Positions 1 to 7,162 of a stretch of DNA of 37,058 nucleotides are shown here, piece after piece. Positions within the stretch are counted from its first letter, which is position 1, and each line of letters starts with the position of its first letter. Both the position numbers and the translations under genes were made by a program. The stretch is from Prochlorococcus sp. AG-409-N21 (GTDB taxonomy: Bacteria; Cyanobacteriota; Cyanobacteriia; PCC-6307; Cyanobiaceae): positions 1 to 37,058 of the forward strand of contig QCKK01000011.1 of NCBI GenBank assembly GCA_003215415.1, in the 5' to 3' direction. The notes under the pieces were generated by a model, which saw nothing but the letters and a program-made list of their open reading frames with translations, ran no database searches and was not told where the DNA came from.

Positions 1-422
1 TTTCTATTTATTTCTTTAGACAGATATTTCCTGAAGTCATCTGGAGAAATTTCAGATTCTCGCATATAATATCTCTTTAGAAAAAAATAGTAGGAGATAA
101 TACAATCTACAGGATGTCGTATAAGTGTAATAGGTTTGTGTGTTTTTTGAATTAGAGAATATAACTCCATTGCTGTATGGCCATAGACGAAGTCTGTTTC
201 TTTTAGTAACTTTTTTAGTGAATAAGTTTTACTATTATATGTCATATAACCTTGTTCAAGGAATGAATTCTCCTTTGGTATAAAAATACCTGTTCTTTTT
301 GTTGTACATGCTATGGCATAAAGTACAGCTGACAGAGAGGTTCCGCCTGTCTTGGCTATATGATGGAAAATAAGTTTTATATTTAATGGATGCTCAACTG
401 GAAATGATTTAATCAAAGTCAT
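1..422 (-). CDS. Sulfotransferase family protein, N-terminal part
   Basis: The reading frame is open from an ATG at 422 to the left edge, so only the first 140 residues are visible. Residues 20-29 read HHIAKTGGTS, the phosphosulfate (PAPS) 5'-binding loop of the membrane/Golgi-type sulfotransferases. Residues 102-110 read RHPVDCIIS, the 3'-phosphate-binding segment. Both occur in the expected order, so the superfamily assignment is good, although the acceptor substrate cannot be told. In bacteria such enzymes usually decorate polysaccharides or small molecules with sulfate from PAPS. Its downstream (C-terminal) part lies outside the window. Confidence 0.8.
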   Translation of the reverse strand, partial: MTLIKSFPVEHPLNIKLIFHHIAKTGGTSLSAVLYAIACTTKRTGIFIPKENSFLEQGYMTYNSKTYSLKKLLKETDFVYGHTAMELYSLIQKTHKPITLIRHPVDCIISYYFFLKRYYMRESEISPDDFRKYLSKEINR

Positions 423-1254
423 TCTTATTTATTATCATGAAAAATATAAATAATTAAATATCCTAAAAGGCTAGTTTGCTAATTCAAAAGAAGAATAGAT
501 AAATTTATCATCTTGAAATAATAAAATTTTTATATATTAAATAATTTGTAGGAAGTGCAAGAGAACAGAATCCTTATTTTCTGATTAAGCCCGAAGAAGG
601 ATGAGAAAAAACTGTTGAATCTAGAACATGTTGCAAACAAACATCTAGAATAAAGGAGAGTAACTGAAATTTGGAACAATTCTGACTTCAATGAAAGGCT
701 GGCAATGGTTCCAACAACTGCAGAAAGTATTTCTAGGGCAAGAGCTCAGTGAGGTATAAGAGGTCAATCAGATTGGGGAAAAATAAATGAGTAAAGGTAT
801 GGACAAACCAAAAAAGATAAAATGGATCTACCTCCAAAGATCCAGCAAGCATTAATCCTTAGAGCAAGTGGAGCCAAGAAATCAAGCTTTCAATTCTGTA
901 ATAGGGATAGTTTAAATGCCAGTTCCAAAGTTCATCGATTGAATTTGAGCCAGGTTGAGATTATCTCCGACATTGACAGCTTCTAAGGTCTCAGCTGGGT
1001 AGATTCCAATGCCGTTTGGTGGTTTCACCCAGAATTGTTATTGAGTAGTGAGTGATTAGCAGAAAAACTTCCGTAGAAAAAGCTGGAGATCCCTTAAAAC
1101 CGTTAGAGCCCTCAAATCCTTGATTTTTGGGTTTTGACTAGGATGTTTAATTTAACATCTGAGTATCCATGTTAAACCCTTTCTAATATGGGCCAATCCA
1201 TTGCAAATACTCGATGTGATGGAGTTCTTTTTGATCGTTTCAATAGATTGCTTC
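423..1254. other. Long stretch with only a decayed reading frame
   Basis: About 830 bases separate the sulfotransferase start from the next small gene. I see no intact gene here. The first 150 bases are very AT-rich and probably hold the sulfotransferase promoter. From about 660 to 1056 one frame reads as protein-like sequence broken by stops; it is listed separately as a pseudogene. Confidence 0.5.
660..1056 (+). pseudogene. Decayed protein-coding frame with in-frame stops
   Basis: One forward frame (codons in phase with position 666) gives protein-like sequence across several in-frame stops. It includes FNERLAMVPTTAESISRARA, then after a TGA the segment GIRGQSDWGKINE. After a TAA comes DLPPKIQQALILRASGAKKS, and after another TAA a tryptophan-rich end (SNAVWWFHPELL). 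The first stop sits where a tryptophan codon would need a single change. The longest intact piece, 822-986, could in principle be read as a 54-residue protein. I do not recognise the parent family. Composition is unlike the AT-rich flanks, which supports a former gene. Confidence 0.4.
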
Positions 1255-1419
1255 ATGGAAAAACCTAAGTGGAAGCCAACTGAAGAAGAACGAGAAGTAA
1301 TGGAAGCAGTCTGGATGCAAGTTAAGGGAGCATGTGAGAAATTAAAAGAAGAAACTACTGCTCAAAATGAGCACATCCGAAAGATACTTTATGAAATGGC
1401 TGATAATTATTACTCCTAA
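1255..1419 (+). CDS. Small acidic helical protein, unknown function
   Basis: This encodes 54 residues from the ATG at 1255. The frame is open back to a TTG at 1201, but that extension is hydrophobic and lacks the charged helical character of the rest. The protein is rich in Glu and Lys (KPTEEEREVMEAVW...KLKEETTAQ) and probably forms one or two amphipathic helices. There is no signal peptide or membrane segment. It stands alone on its strand, with about 280 bases to the next gene. The function is unknown. Confidence 0.5.
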   Translation: MEKPKWKPTEEEREVMEAVWMQVKGACEKLKEETTAQNEHIRKILYEMADNYYS

Positions 1420-1699
1420 AATTCTTTCTACTGCCATATTTTTATTTGCTAAACTCTTACAGAATCTAACTATTAATAAGTGAGTAAAAGGATTCCAGCT
1501 ATTGGATTCATGATTAGTTTTTGTTGCATCATAGATAATAGATGTAAGGCTTGACGACAGAGGTGATTGAAGCAACAGGTTTTCGTCGAATTAGTTGTCA
1601 AGCAATGTGATTGGGAAAAAATGAGCGCCTGGAAAACAACATATTTGAAAGACAAATCGGCCTTGACCTGTTATGAACGATTGGTTCTAAAAAAAACAA

Positions 1700-1972
1700 A
1701 TGCTTTACGTTCAGCACTGGAAGATAAAATCCGGTTACCACCAGAAAAGTGCAGAGAAGTTTTTGGCAACTGGTGCTCCTTATCAAGGAGTTAAATCATT
1801 TTCCCGTTATCACGCACCAGGATCCTTAGAAGGATGGATTGTTGTTGAAACTGATGATCCAAAAGTTTTGTATGAGCATGTCGCTGATTGGGCTGAGTTC
1901 CTTGATTGGGACACAACACCAGTACTCACTGACCAAGAGGCTGGTCCTATTTGCGCAAAAATCTACAGCTAA
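1700..1972 (+). CDS. DUF3303-like small protein
   Basis: The protein has 90 residues from ATG at 1700. It begins MLYVQHWKIKSGYHQKSAEKF and has the ferredoxin-fold, monooxygenase-like pattern of DUF3303. That pattern is a short beta strand, a helix, then a strand with RYHAPGSLEGWIVVE, followed by a helix containing the paired Trp-Ala-Glu and Trp-Asp-Thr segment near 68-76. It is probably cytosolic. The next gene (DUF3764-like) has similar size and fold type and follows after 76 bases in the same direction, so the two may be co-transcribed. The reaction is unknown. Confidence 0.65.
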   Translation: MLYVQHWKIKSGYHQKSAEKFLATGAPYQGVKSFSRYHAPGSLEGWIVVETDDPKVLYEHVADWAEFLDWDTTPVLTDQEAGPICAKIYS

Positions 1973-2048
1973 TTGAACTAACCAAGTGATTCGGGGCAGT
2001 ATTTCTGCCCCTTTGCTTCCCTTCTTAATTCACATCAACACTTCTAAA

Positions 2049-2333
2049 ATGGCTATCGAAACTACCGTTTTTGATTTCAAAATCAACAAAACTTTTGAAG
2101 AGTGGGCTGCTGTTTATGACAGCGAAGAAAACAAAGCAATGTTGAAGGCTGGAGGAATTACTTCTTTATACAGAGGCTTAAATAAAGAAGATTCCTCAAG
2201 AGCAATTGTTGTTTTTCAAGCCAAAGAGGGAGTTGCTTTGGGCATGTGGAATGACCCAGAAGCAAAAATAATGATTGAATCTAGTGGCCATATCTATGAC
2301 CAAACAACAATCACTCAATGGATCGATTGCTAG
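2049..2333 (+). CDS. DUF3764-like small protein
   Basis: The protein has 94 residues, starting at ATG 2049 (MAIETTVFDFKINKTFEEW). A longer reading from 1986 would need a non-ATG start and adds a hydrophobic stretch foreign to the family. Features typical of the picocyanobacterial DUF3764 group are the N-terminal strand followed by FEEW, the central SLYRGLNKEDSSRAIVVFQA, and the C-terminal GHIYDQTTITQW. It is probably a small alpha/beta (dimeric ferredoxin-like) cytosolic protein of unknown role. It lies just downstream of the DUF3303-like gene in the same orientation. Confidence 0.65.
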   Translation: MAIETTVFDFKINKTFEEWAAVYDSEENKAMLKAGGITSLYRGLNKEDSSRAIVVFQAKEGVALGMWNDPEAKIMIESSGHIYDQTTITQWIDC

Positions 2334-2490
2334 GCAGGCGATTTTCGGAGCTGTGAGCAGAAGACTAGTTTGCTGATTTATGCGGATGCCCTACTCTTTA
2401 TTATCTGCTAATACTTGAGTGACAGTGAGGAAGTAAACAGGATTTTGAGCGGGCAGAAAATGATACGAGCTATAAGCCAGAAGTAGCGCA

Positions 2491-2607
2491 TTAGTCATCC
2501 CTGAGTATTCCCAAATTTCTGTTCTTCTTGTCTTTACTGATCTCCTCCTTGACTTTCTTGAAGTAAGCGATCTCTTCAGGATCATCTGAACCAAGCCCGT
2601 ATCCCAT
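2491..2607 (-). CDS. Very small acidic/lysine-rich protein
   Basis: The 38 residues run from ATG at 2607: MGYGLGSDDPEEIAYFKKVK, continuing EEISKDKKNRNLGILRDD. An in-frame GTG at 2655 would add 16 residues, and I cannot decide between the two starts. The frame is protein-like and amphipathic (a charged helix), while the longer frame overlapping it (to 2699) has Arg/Ser-rich composition typical of a shadow. It is the last of three closely spaced leftward small genes (2977 to 2491). The function is unknown. Confidence 0.4.
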   Translation of the reverse strand: MGYGLGSDDPEEIAYFKKVKEEISKDKKNRNLGILRDD

Positions 2608-2661
2608 TGTTGCTGCCAGGTAAATCTTGTGTTGTCTATAAGAGGTAAGAGCCACCGATCT

Positions 2662-2784
2662 TTATTGCTTACTAAAAAACCTTTTGAACTGCCAGGCAAG
2701 GTAGGCAGTAGTTACAGTAAATATAAGCAACCCTACGGTACCTACTTCTTTATTAGCAGCTTCAATAGTTGGCCAGTTATCCAT
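2662..2784 (-). CDS. 40-residue single-pass membrane protein
   Basis: The protein begins MDNWPTIEAANKEVGTVGLL and continues with one hydrophobic segment (about residues 15-33), ending in a basic tail KRFFSKQ. Its ATG at 2784 overlaps the end of the upstream gene by eight bases, so the two are probably translated together. The size and layout (acidic N-terminus, one helix, basic end) resemble the small subunits that accompany photosynthetic complexes, but no specific subunit is recognised. Confidence 0.5.
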   Translation of the reverse strand: MDNWPTIEAANKEVGTVGLLIFTVTTAYLAWQFKRFFSKQ

Positions 2785-2977
2785 CGTTGTTACCTTTACC
2801 AAATAATGGTCCAGTAAACAAAAAATAGCCAATAGCTACAAGAAACAAACCAAAGACAATGAGGTTTGGGACTATCCCTCCCACAATTTCAGCCTGAGCG
2901 AAATAAGTCTTTGCTGCTTCGAGAGCCATGATAGTCATTACGACAAATAATCTGGCATAATTATCAGCAAAATTCAT
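2777..2977 (-). CDS. 66-residue small membrane protein
   Basis: The start was taken at ATG 2977 (MNFADNYARLFVVMTIMALE); a TTG two codons upstream is possible. It has a first hydrophobic helix (about residues 9-21), a short polar turn (KTYFAQAE) and a second strong helix (about 32-57) ending in GPLFGKGNNDG. It overlaps the next leftward gene by eight bases, which suggests a co-translated pair of tiny membrane proteins. No family is recognised. Confidence 0.55.
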   Translation of the reverse strand: MNFADNYARLFVVMTIMALEAAKTYFAQAEIVGGIVPNLIVFGLFLVAIGYFLFTGPLFGKGNNDG

Positions 2978-3407
2978 TGTCAATTTGGATAGATGAGATC
3001 ATCACGCATCTGTATCTCATGGAAGTCTTGTGTAGCGATTTTTACCAAAAATAAGTTGAACCATGTTGCATCTACCAGCTTAAATATTAGGTGCCTGATC
3101 AAGCCTGATTGGTGTGATTAGTATTGCCAAAGGCTATTTATTGAATCTGAGAAATTAGGCCAAAAATTAAGTTTACGAATGTTAAACTTCGCAAGTAAAG
3201 AGAAAACCTTAATCTTTTCGGTACTTGGACATTAAAGGATTACAAATTAGATCTAACAAGAAAAGAAAATTATCCGAACCCCTTTCAACTAAAAAGGTTT
3301 TATACAAATTTAATCAGAAACTGTCCAATTTATATAGACTTTTGCTACCTTAGTAAGAATCATAGTATAGTATGTATAAAGTATTCTTACTATCTATCAT
3401 GTTGTAA
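2978..3407. other. Intergenic region between divergent genes
   Basis: About 430 AT-rich bases separate the leftward small-membrane-protein pair from the rightward oxygenase gene. No gene is seen. The right end carries an inverted repeat (3351-3392) just before the oxygenase start; it is listed separately. Confidence 0.5.
3351..3392 (+). promoter_or_regulatory. Inverted repeat upstream of oxygenase gene
   Basis: TAGTAAGAAT at 3351-3360 is the reverse complement of ATTCTTACTA at 3383-3392. Between them lies a TA-rich stretch with TATAGTAT and TATGTATAAA, which could serve as a -10 box. The repeat ends 15 bases before the ATG at 3408. An operator or a 5' leader hairpin controlling the oxygenase gene is plausible but unproven. 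Confidence 0.35.
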
Positions 3408-4094
3408 ATGGCAAACTTGTTAAAACTACTACCTATAATGCCCGAGGTGATTGGGCTATTTTCTATCCCAACGGAGGATCATTTAAATTACAAATCTGAG
3501 ATTGAGTCAATAATGGACTCTGCCCCAAAGGAGCTTAGATGTACTAATTATAGATCAGATAACCTTGAGCACATATGCAACTCACGCTACCAGAATATAT
3601 TTAAACAATTTCCCTCATTAAAGAAATTAGAAGAGAGTCTGCGTGACTATTGTGTAGAATATATAAATAAAAGTGGATTTATATGCGATCAAGTTGTTAT
3701 AACAGATGCGTGGCTTAACAGGGCAGGTCTAAATGCTCAGCAGCACTCACATTTGCATTATAACTCTTACTTATCTGGGACTTATTATATCAATTTTGAT
3801 TCGCAAAAACATAGCCAAATTATTTTTTATAATCAGAGGCTATTAAATGCTGCTATACATAGCCCAGTTATTGAAATCCCAGTAAATACAAATCAGCCTA
3901 CACCTTTTAATTCAAAAGAAATCTCTATTAACTGCAAGGAGGGGCAAGTACTTATTTGGAAAAGTCATTTAAATCATGGCTATAAAAAGAATATGGTTGA
4001 TAATAGATTAACCATGAGTTTTAATGTAATGCCTAAGGTTTGCACAGACGGATCGACTTATTCATTCTCGATAAATGATGACAATAGCCTTTAG
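3408..4094 (+). CDS. Putative 2OG-Fe(II) oxygenase (TIGR02466-like)
   Basis: The protein has 228 residues from ATG 3408. The C-terminal half has the double-stranded beta-helix signature of the small phage and cyanobacterial 2-oxoglutarate/Fe(II) dioxygenase group. The signature comprises QQHSHLHYNSYLSGTYYINF at 111-130 (iron ligands likely among H113, H115 and H117), a distal histidine in SHLNHGY (H187 or H190), and R200 in NRLTMSFNV, which would bind 2-oxoglutarate. Such enzymes hydroxylate proteins, nucleic acids or small molecules; the substrate here is unknown. A second, different member of this superfamily lies at 5092-5721. Low GC and an upstream inverted repeat suggest an accessory gene under its own control. 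Confidence 0.7.
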   Translation: MANLLKLLPIMPEVIGLFSIPTEDHLNYKSEIESIMDSAPKELRCTNYRSDNLEHICNSRYQNIFKQFPSLKKLEESLRDYCVEYINKSGFICDQVVITDAWLNRAGLNAQQHSHLHYNSYLSGTYYINFDSQKHSQIIFYNQRLLNAAIHSPVIEIPVNTNQPTPFNSKEISINCKEGQVLIWKSHLNHGYKKNMVDNRLTMSFNVMPKVCTDGSTYSFSINDDNSL

Positions 4095-4316
4095 GTTATT
4101 CTTGTGAGTTTGACATTATTTATATATTCAAACTTTATTCTTTGCTTCGATCTTTCTCTTTATTCAGCCTTATTTAGAACGGCAAAGTAACTTTCTAATG
4201 TATTCGAATACCTATACTTCCCTAGGAGTGATCTAATTTATTATCTATTTATTCATAAACTATTGAATTATTTTTACCAATAGGCTATAGAGAAAACATA
4301 TTATTTAAAAAAAATT

Positions 4317-4499
4317 GTGAACACGCTAAAGTACTTAATTGTTAGACATGATGGCTTGCAAGATGAGATTACTAGTAATAGCTTTGACAACTACGATGAT
4401 GCTTATTGCCTTCTAGAAGGTATTTATGCAGATCTCTGTTGTTCAGATGCTGACTATGAGGATCGACCTTATTACGAAATTATTGAATCAAAGGATTGA
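4317..4499 (+). CDS. 60-residue acidic protein, unknown
   Basis: The start is a GTG at 4317, with no nearby ATG in frame. The protein is MNTLKYLIVRHDGLQDEITS, then a helix (NYDDAYCLLEGIYADLCCSD) and an acidic end (YEDRPYYEIIESKD). The beta-alpha-beta feel and high Asp/Glu/Tyr content are seen in many small picocyanobacterial proteins. It carries three cysteines (one, then an adjacent pair). No function can be assigned. It stands alone between the oxygenase gene and the next small membrane genes. Confidence 0.45.
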   Translation: MNTLKYLIVRHDGLQDEITSNSFDNYDDAYCLLEGIYADLCCSDADYEDRPYYEIIESKD

Positions 4500-4607
4500 T
4501 CATCCTTTGCCAGGAGAGCATTGGTGCTCTTGACCATATCATTTGATTCGCTCATTCGCAGTTCTAACATCTTCTTATTAAACTGACAGTAAATTACAAC
4601 AAGCAAA

Positions 4608-4703
4608 GTGCTTCCTCCATTCAGTTTATTTTCAGGTGCGTATATAGGACTTATTTTGATTTCAGTAGGAGTTTTTAATGAGATGAGAGTTCAAGCAAAA
4701 TGA
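4608..4703 (+). CDS. Possible 31-residue membrane peptide overlapping next gene
   Basis: From a GTG at 4608 the frame reads VLPPFSLFSGAYIGLILISV and ends in NEMRVQAK. Its stop TGA overlaps the ATG of the next gene (ATGA at 4700-4703). The ATGA overlap and the single hydrophobic helix are the reasons to list it. The non-ATG start and short length keep confidence low. Confidence 0.3.
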   Translation: MLPPFSLFSGAYIGLILISVGVFNEMRVQAK

Positions 4704-4936
4704 TATTTCCTACCTTTTTGATAGGAGTGGCCTTCCTTGCCATTAACATTTATGTTCTCTTCTCTATTCTCAAGAACAGTAATGGAGAGAGTTTGATACT
4801 TCCTTCTAAGACTCGATATGCTATTCAGCTTAGACTTGAGAAGTGGTTCGGATGGGTGCATGATCGAAGTGACTACCAAGGCGATTCTTGGAAGAATTTT
4901 TGGATGTGGGTAAATCAAAATAAGAATACTAAATAA
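4700..4936 (+). CDS. 78-residue membrane-anchored protein
   Basis: ATG at 4700 gives MIFPTFLIGVAFLAINIYVL, a clear N-terminal membrane helix. A soluble, tryptophan-rich tail follows, with a central positively charged stretch (RYAIQLRLEKWFGWVHDRSD) and the end FWMWVNQNKNTK. There are no known motifs. The start codon overlaps the stop of a possible upstream peptide. It may be anchored to the thylakoid or plasma membrane with its tail in the cytosol; the role is unknown. Confidence 0.5.
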   Translation: MIFPTFLIGVAFLAINIYVLFSILKNSNGESLILPSKTRYAIQLRLEKWFGWVHDRSDYQGDSWKNFWMWVNQNKNTK

Positions 4937-4993
4937 TTTCCTAAATATATATTCTGTAAGTATATCGGTGAACCTTTTAACTTCTATAGGACA

Positions 4994-5092
4994 ATGGTCA
5001 TTGGTCTTAGTATTCCTTCAGATGAGATGAATGAGATGTTCACTTGGGAGGTCTTAGATCAACCAATCTTTCCAATGATGATTTTAAGTTAA
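4994..5092 (+). CDS. Possible 32-residue leader ORF before oxygenase gene
   Basis: ATG at 4994 reads MVIGLSIPSDEMNEMF and ends in PMMILS. The stop TAA (5090-5092) shares its last A with the first ATG of the oxygenase gene, a TAATG arrangement typical of translational coupling. It may be a leader peptide, or it may be chance. No homology is recognised. Confidence 0.25.
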   Translation: MVIGLSIPSDEMNEMFTWEVLDQPIFPMMILS

Positions 5093-5721
5093 TGAAAATG
5101 AAATTTGTAAATCCACCTAATACAGGATGGATTGAAACAAGGCTAGAACAAAAATATATTGATTTTCTATGGAAAATAATTCAAGCAAGGAATAGCAGCT
5201 TAAAAGAAAATCTTGCCGGTAATATAAGTCATAGTTTTGCCATAATTGACGAGAATAACTATTTCTTTGATGAAGTACTGTCTGATCATATTAGAAGTTA
5301 TTATCAATCGGATAATTGCCGCCATCCCATTAATGAATATTCTGCAGATGTATTTAAATTACATTTGAAGGATTTTTGGGTTAATTTCCAACATCAAGGT
5401 GAATTCAACCCATACCATCAACATGGTGGGGTTTATTCATTTGCGATTTGGTTGAAAATACCTACAGACTGGAAGGAGCAGCATAAGCTTCCTTTCTTAG
5501 AAGGAATTAAAGATTGTGATAAAAAAGCTTCTAATTTTGAGTTTGAATATCTAGATATGTTAGGTAACATAAGAAATTACCCTTACCTTTTAGATAAATC
5601 AATGGAAGGAACTATGGTTTTTTTTCCCGCACGCTTGAGACATTCTGTTTACCCATTTTATAATTCTAATCAACCTCGTATTTCAGTTGCTGGGAATATT
5701 TGGGGAAGGAGAGAAAACTAG
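5092..5721 (+). CDS. Putative 2OG-Fe(II) oxygenase, cyanophage-like
   Basis: The protein has 209 residues from ATG 5092 (MKMKFVNPPNTGWIET). An upstream TTG at 5044 would lengthen it but gives an unconvincing extension. The core shows the dioxygenase pattern FNPYHQHGGVYSFAIWLKIP, with an H-x-H iron-ligand pair, and GTMVFFPARLRHSVYPFYNS with the distal histidine. The arginine of QPRISVAGNIWG would hold 2-oxoglutarate. This arrangement is common in putative oxygenases of marine cyanophages. The sequence is clearly different from the oxygenase at 3408, so the two are not recent duplicates. The substrate is unknown. The 3' neighbour is an S51 peptidase in the same direction. Confidence 0.7.
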   Translation: MKMKFVNPPNTGWIETRLEQKYIDFLWKIIQARNSSLKENLAGNISHSFAIIDENNYFFDEVLSDHIRSYYQSDNCRHPINEYSADVFKLHLKDFWVNFQHQGEFNPYHQHGGVYSFAIWLKIPTDWKEQHKLPFLEGIKDCDKKASNFEFEYLDMLGNIRNYPYLLDKSMEGTMVFFPARLRHSVYPFYNSNQPRISVAGNIWGRREN

Positions 5722-5819
5722 TTTGAAATTTCTCAACTTGCTTGAGTGGGTTGATTACGATATTCTCTAAATAATTTATTCTAAGAAGGTGATTTTCTTC
5801 CTTTGGAACCATTCTAAAA

Positions 5820-6512
5820 ATGGATAAAAACATTGTAGCTATTGGTGGAGGTGGTTTTGGTAGATCAATTGGACCATTAAAAATAGAGAAGTATATAATT
5901 AGCTTATCCAAGTCTGATAGGCCAAATATCTGCTTTATCCCAACTGCAACAGGTGATAGTGACATGTATAAAGTTAGTTTTTATAGTGCATTTTCAAAAC
6001 TTACTTGCAATCCAAGTCACATCGATCTGTTTAAGCGCACAATAGATCTAGAGGAACATATTAATAAACAAGATATTATCTTTGTTGGAGGTGGTAATAC
6101 TAAAAGTATGTTATCTGTATGGAGGGATTGGGGATTAGACGTGATTTTGAAAAATGCTTATGGTTCAGGAGTTGTTATGAGTGGAGTAAGTGCTGGAGCC
6201 ATTTGTTGGTTTACTCAAGGTGTTACAGACTCTTGGCAAAAAGGTTTAGCAATACTTGATTGTTTGGATTTTGTTAAAGGTATATGTTGCCCACATTATG
6301 ATGAAGAAAAAAACCGTGCACCATATGTTGAACAGTTAATTAATGATGGAGTTGTTGATAGCTGTATAGCGATTGAAGGTAACTGTGCATTGCATATTAA
6401 AAATGACACTCACTTTGAAGCAATTAGCTTTGGCAAAGATAGGCATTCTTATTTAGTCTATTTAGGTGGCAGTCAAACCTCAAAAAAAATCTATCCAACT
6501 AAAAACCTTTAA
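5820..6512 (+). CDS. Peptidase S51 family protein (dipeptidase E-like)
   Basis: The protein has 230 residues, the usual length for family S51. The N-terminus has the Rossmann-like IVAIGGGGFG, and GGGNT at 90-94 is the second glycine loop. Ser124 in the nucleophile elbow MSGVSAGAICW is the expected catalytic serine. His159 in CCPHYDEE fits the family's histidine position. Members cleave N-terminal Asp dipeptides (PepE) or cyanophycin breakdown dipeptides. The exact substrate is unresolved because the aspartate-binding residues cannot be judged by eye. It lies 18 bases upstream of the SRAP gene in the same direction, so they may be co-transcribed. Confidence 0.85.
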   Translation: MDKNIVAIGGGGFGRSIGPLKIEKYIISLSKSDRPNICFIPTATGDSDMYKVSFYSAFSKLTCNPSHIDLFKRTIDLEEHINKQDIIFVGGGNTKSMLSVWRDWGLDVILKNAYGSGVVMSGVSAGAICWFTQGVTDSWQKGLAILDCLDFVKGICCPHYDEEKNRAPYVEQLINDGVVDSCIAIEGNCALHIKNDTHFEAISFGKDRHSYLVYLGGSQTSKKIYPTKNL

Positions 6513-6529
6513 TTTCTATTGTTGTTTTT

Positions 6530-7162
6530 ATGTGTAGCACTTATGAACTTTTAACCAATTTTTGCGACCTCCCTTTGATTTTAAAGAAAGAGCTGCCTTA
6601 TGACTTTAAGGCGAATTATCAACCTCAATCTTTAGTAAGACCCAGTGACCCTGTTCTTGTCCTAAGGAACGAAGGCAAGATAACAACATCAATAATGTTA
6701 TGGGGGTTTGTTTCTTCATGGAGTACAAATCCCATGAGCGTTATTAGGCCTTATAATGCAAGAGCTGAAACAGTTAATACAAAGAAACTCTTTCGAGGTA
6801 GTTGGCAGCATAAAAGATGTCTTTTGCCAGCAAGTGCTTTTTTTGAAAAGGGGTGTCGAGTTGCCAGAGCTGACTCTCGTGCATTTTGGCTTGGAGGAAT
6901 TTGGAATCGATGGATAGGAAAGGATGGGAGTGAATTGGAATGTTGTTGTGTACTTACAACAGAACCAAATGATCTTTTAAAATCACTTCATAATCGAATG
7001 CCTGTAATTATTCCTAATGGTTGTGAGGAAGATTGGATAGCTTGCACTAAAAATAATTTTGATCTTAAGGAATTAGAGCCTCTTTTAGGTAGTTGGCCAT
7101 CTGATGGATGGATCATTCAGACTCCGAACAAGAATGTCAACTCTCAGCTATCTCTCTTTTAG
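6530..7162 (+). CDS. SRAP domain protein (HMCES/YedK), abasic-site crosslinker
   Basis: The protein has 210 residues. It starts MCSTYE, so after loss of Met the catalytic Cys2 becomes the N-terminus, as required for the thiazolidine link to abasic sites in single-stranded DNA. Other expected residues are present: NARAET at 76-81 (DNA binding), Glu106 in FFEKG, and His154 in LHNRMPVII. The usual MCGR start is altered to MCST. The family protects abasic sites in ssDNA during replication and repair. It lies 18 bases after the S51 peptidase gene. Its presence together with endonuclease V at 10.3 kb gives the region two DNA-damage functions. Confidence 0.88.
   Translation: MCSTYELLTNFCDLPLILKKELPYDFKANYQPQSLVRPSDPVLVLRNEGKITTSIMLWGFVSSWSTNPMSVIRPYNARAETVNTKKLFRGSWQHKRCLLPASAFFEKGCRVARADSRAFWLGGIWNRWIGKDGSELECCCVLTTEPNDLLKSLHNRMPVIIPNGCEEDWIACTKNNFDLKELEPLLGSWPSDGWIIQTPNKNVNSQLSLF

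Noticed and set aside
1567-1794. 75-codon forward frame overlapping the DUF3303-like gene start
   Set aside because: It begins in gene-free sequence and runs in another frame through the start of the DUF3303-like gene; composition is irregular and no domain is seen.
2391-2699. 102-codon minus-strand frame
   Set aside because: Arg/Ser-rich shadow of the more convincing 38- and 40-residue genes in another frame of the same strand.
4691-4918. 75-codon minus-strand frame
   Set aside because: Antisense shadow of the membrane-anchored gene at 4700-4936; no start signal or domain.
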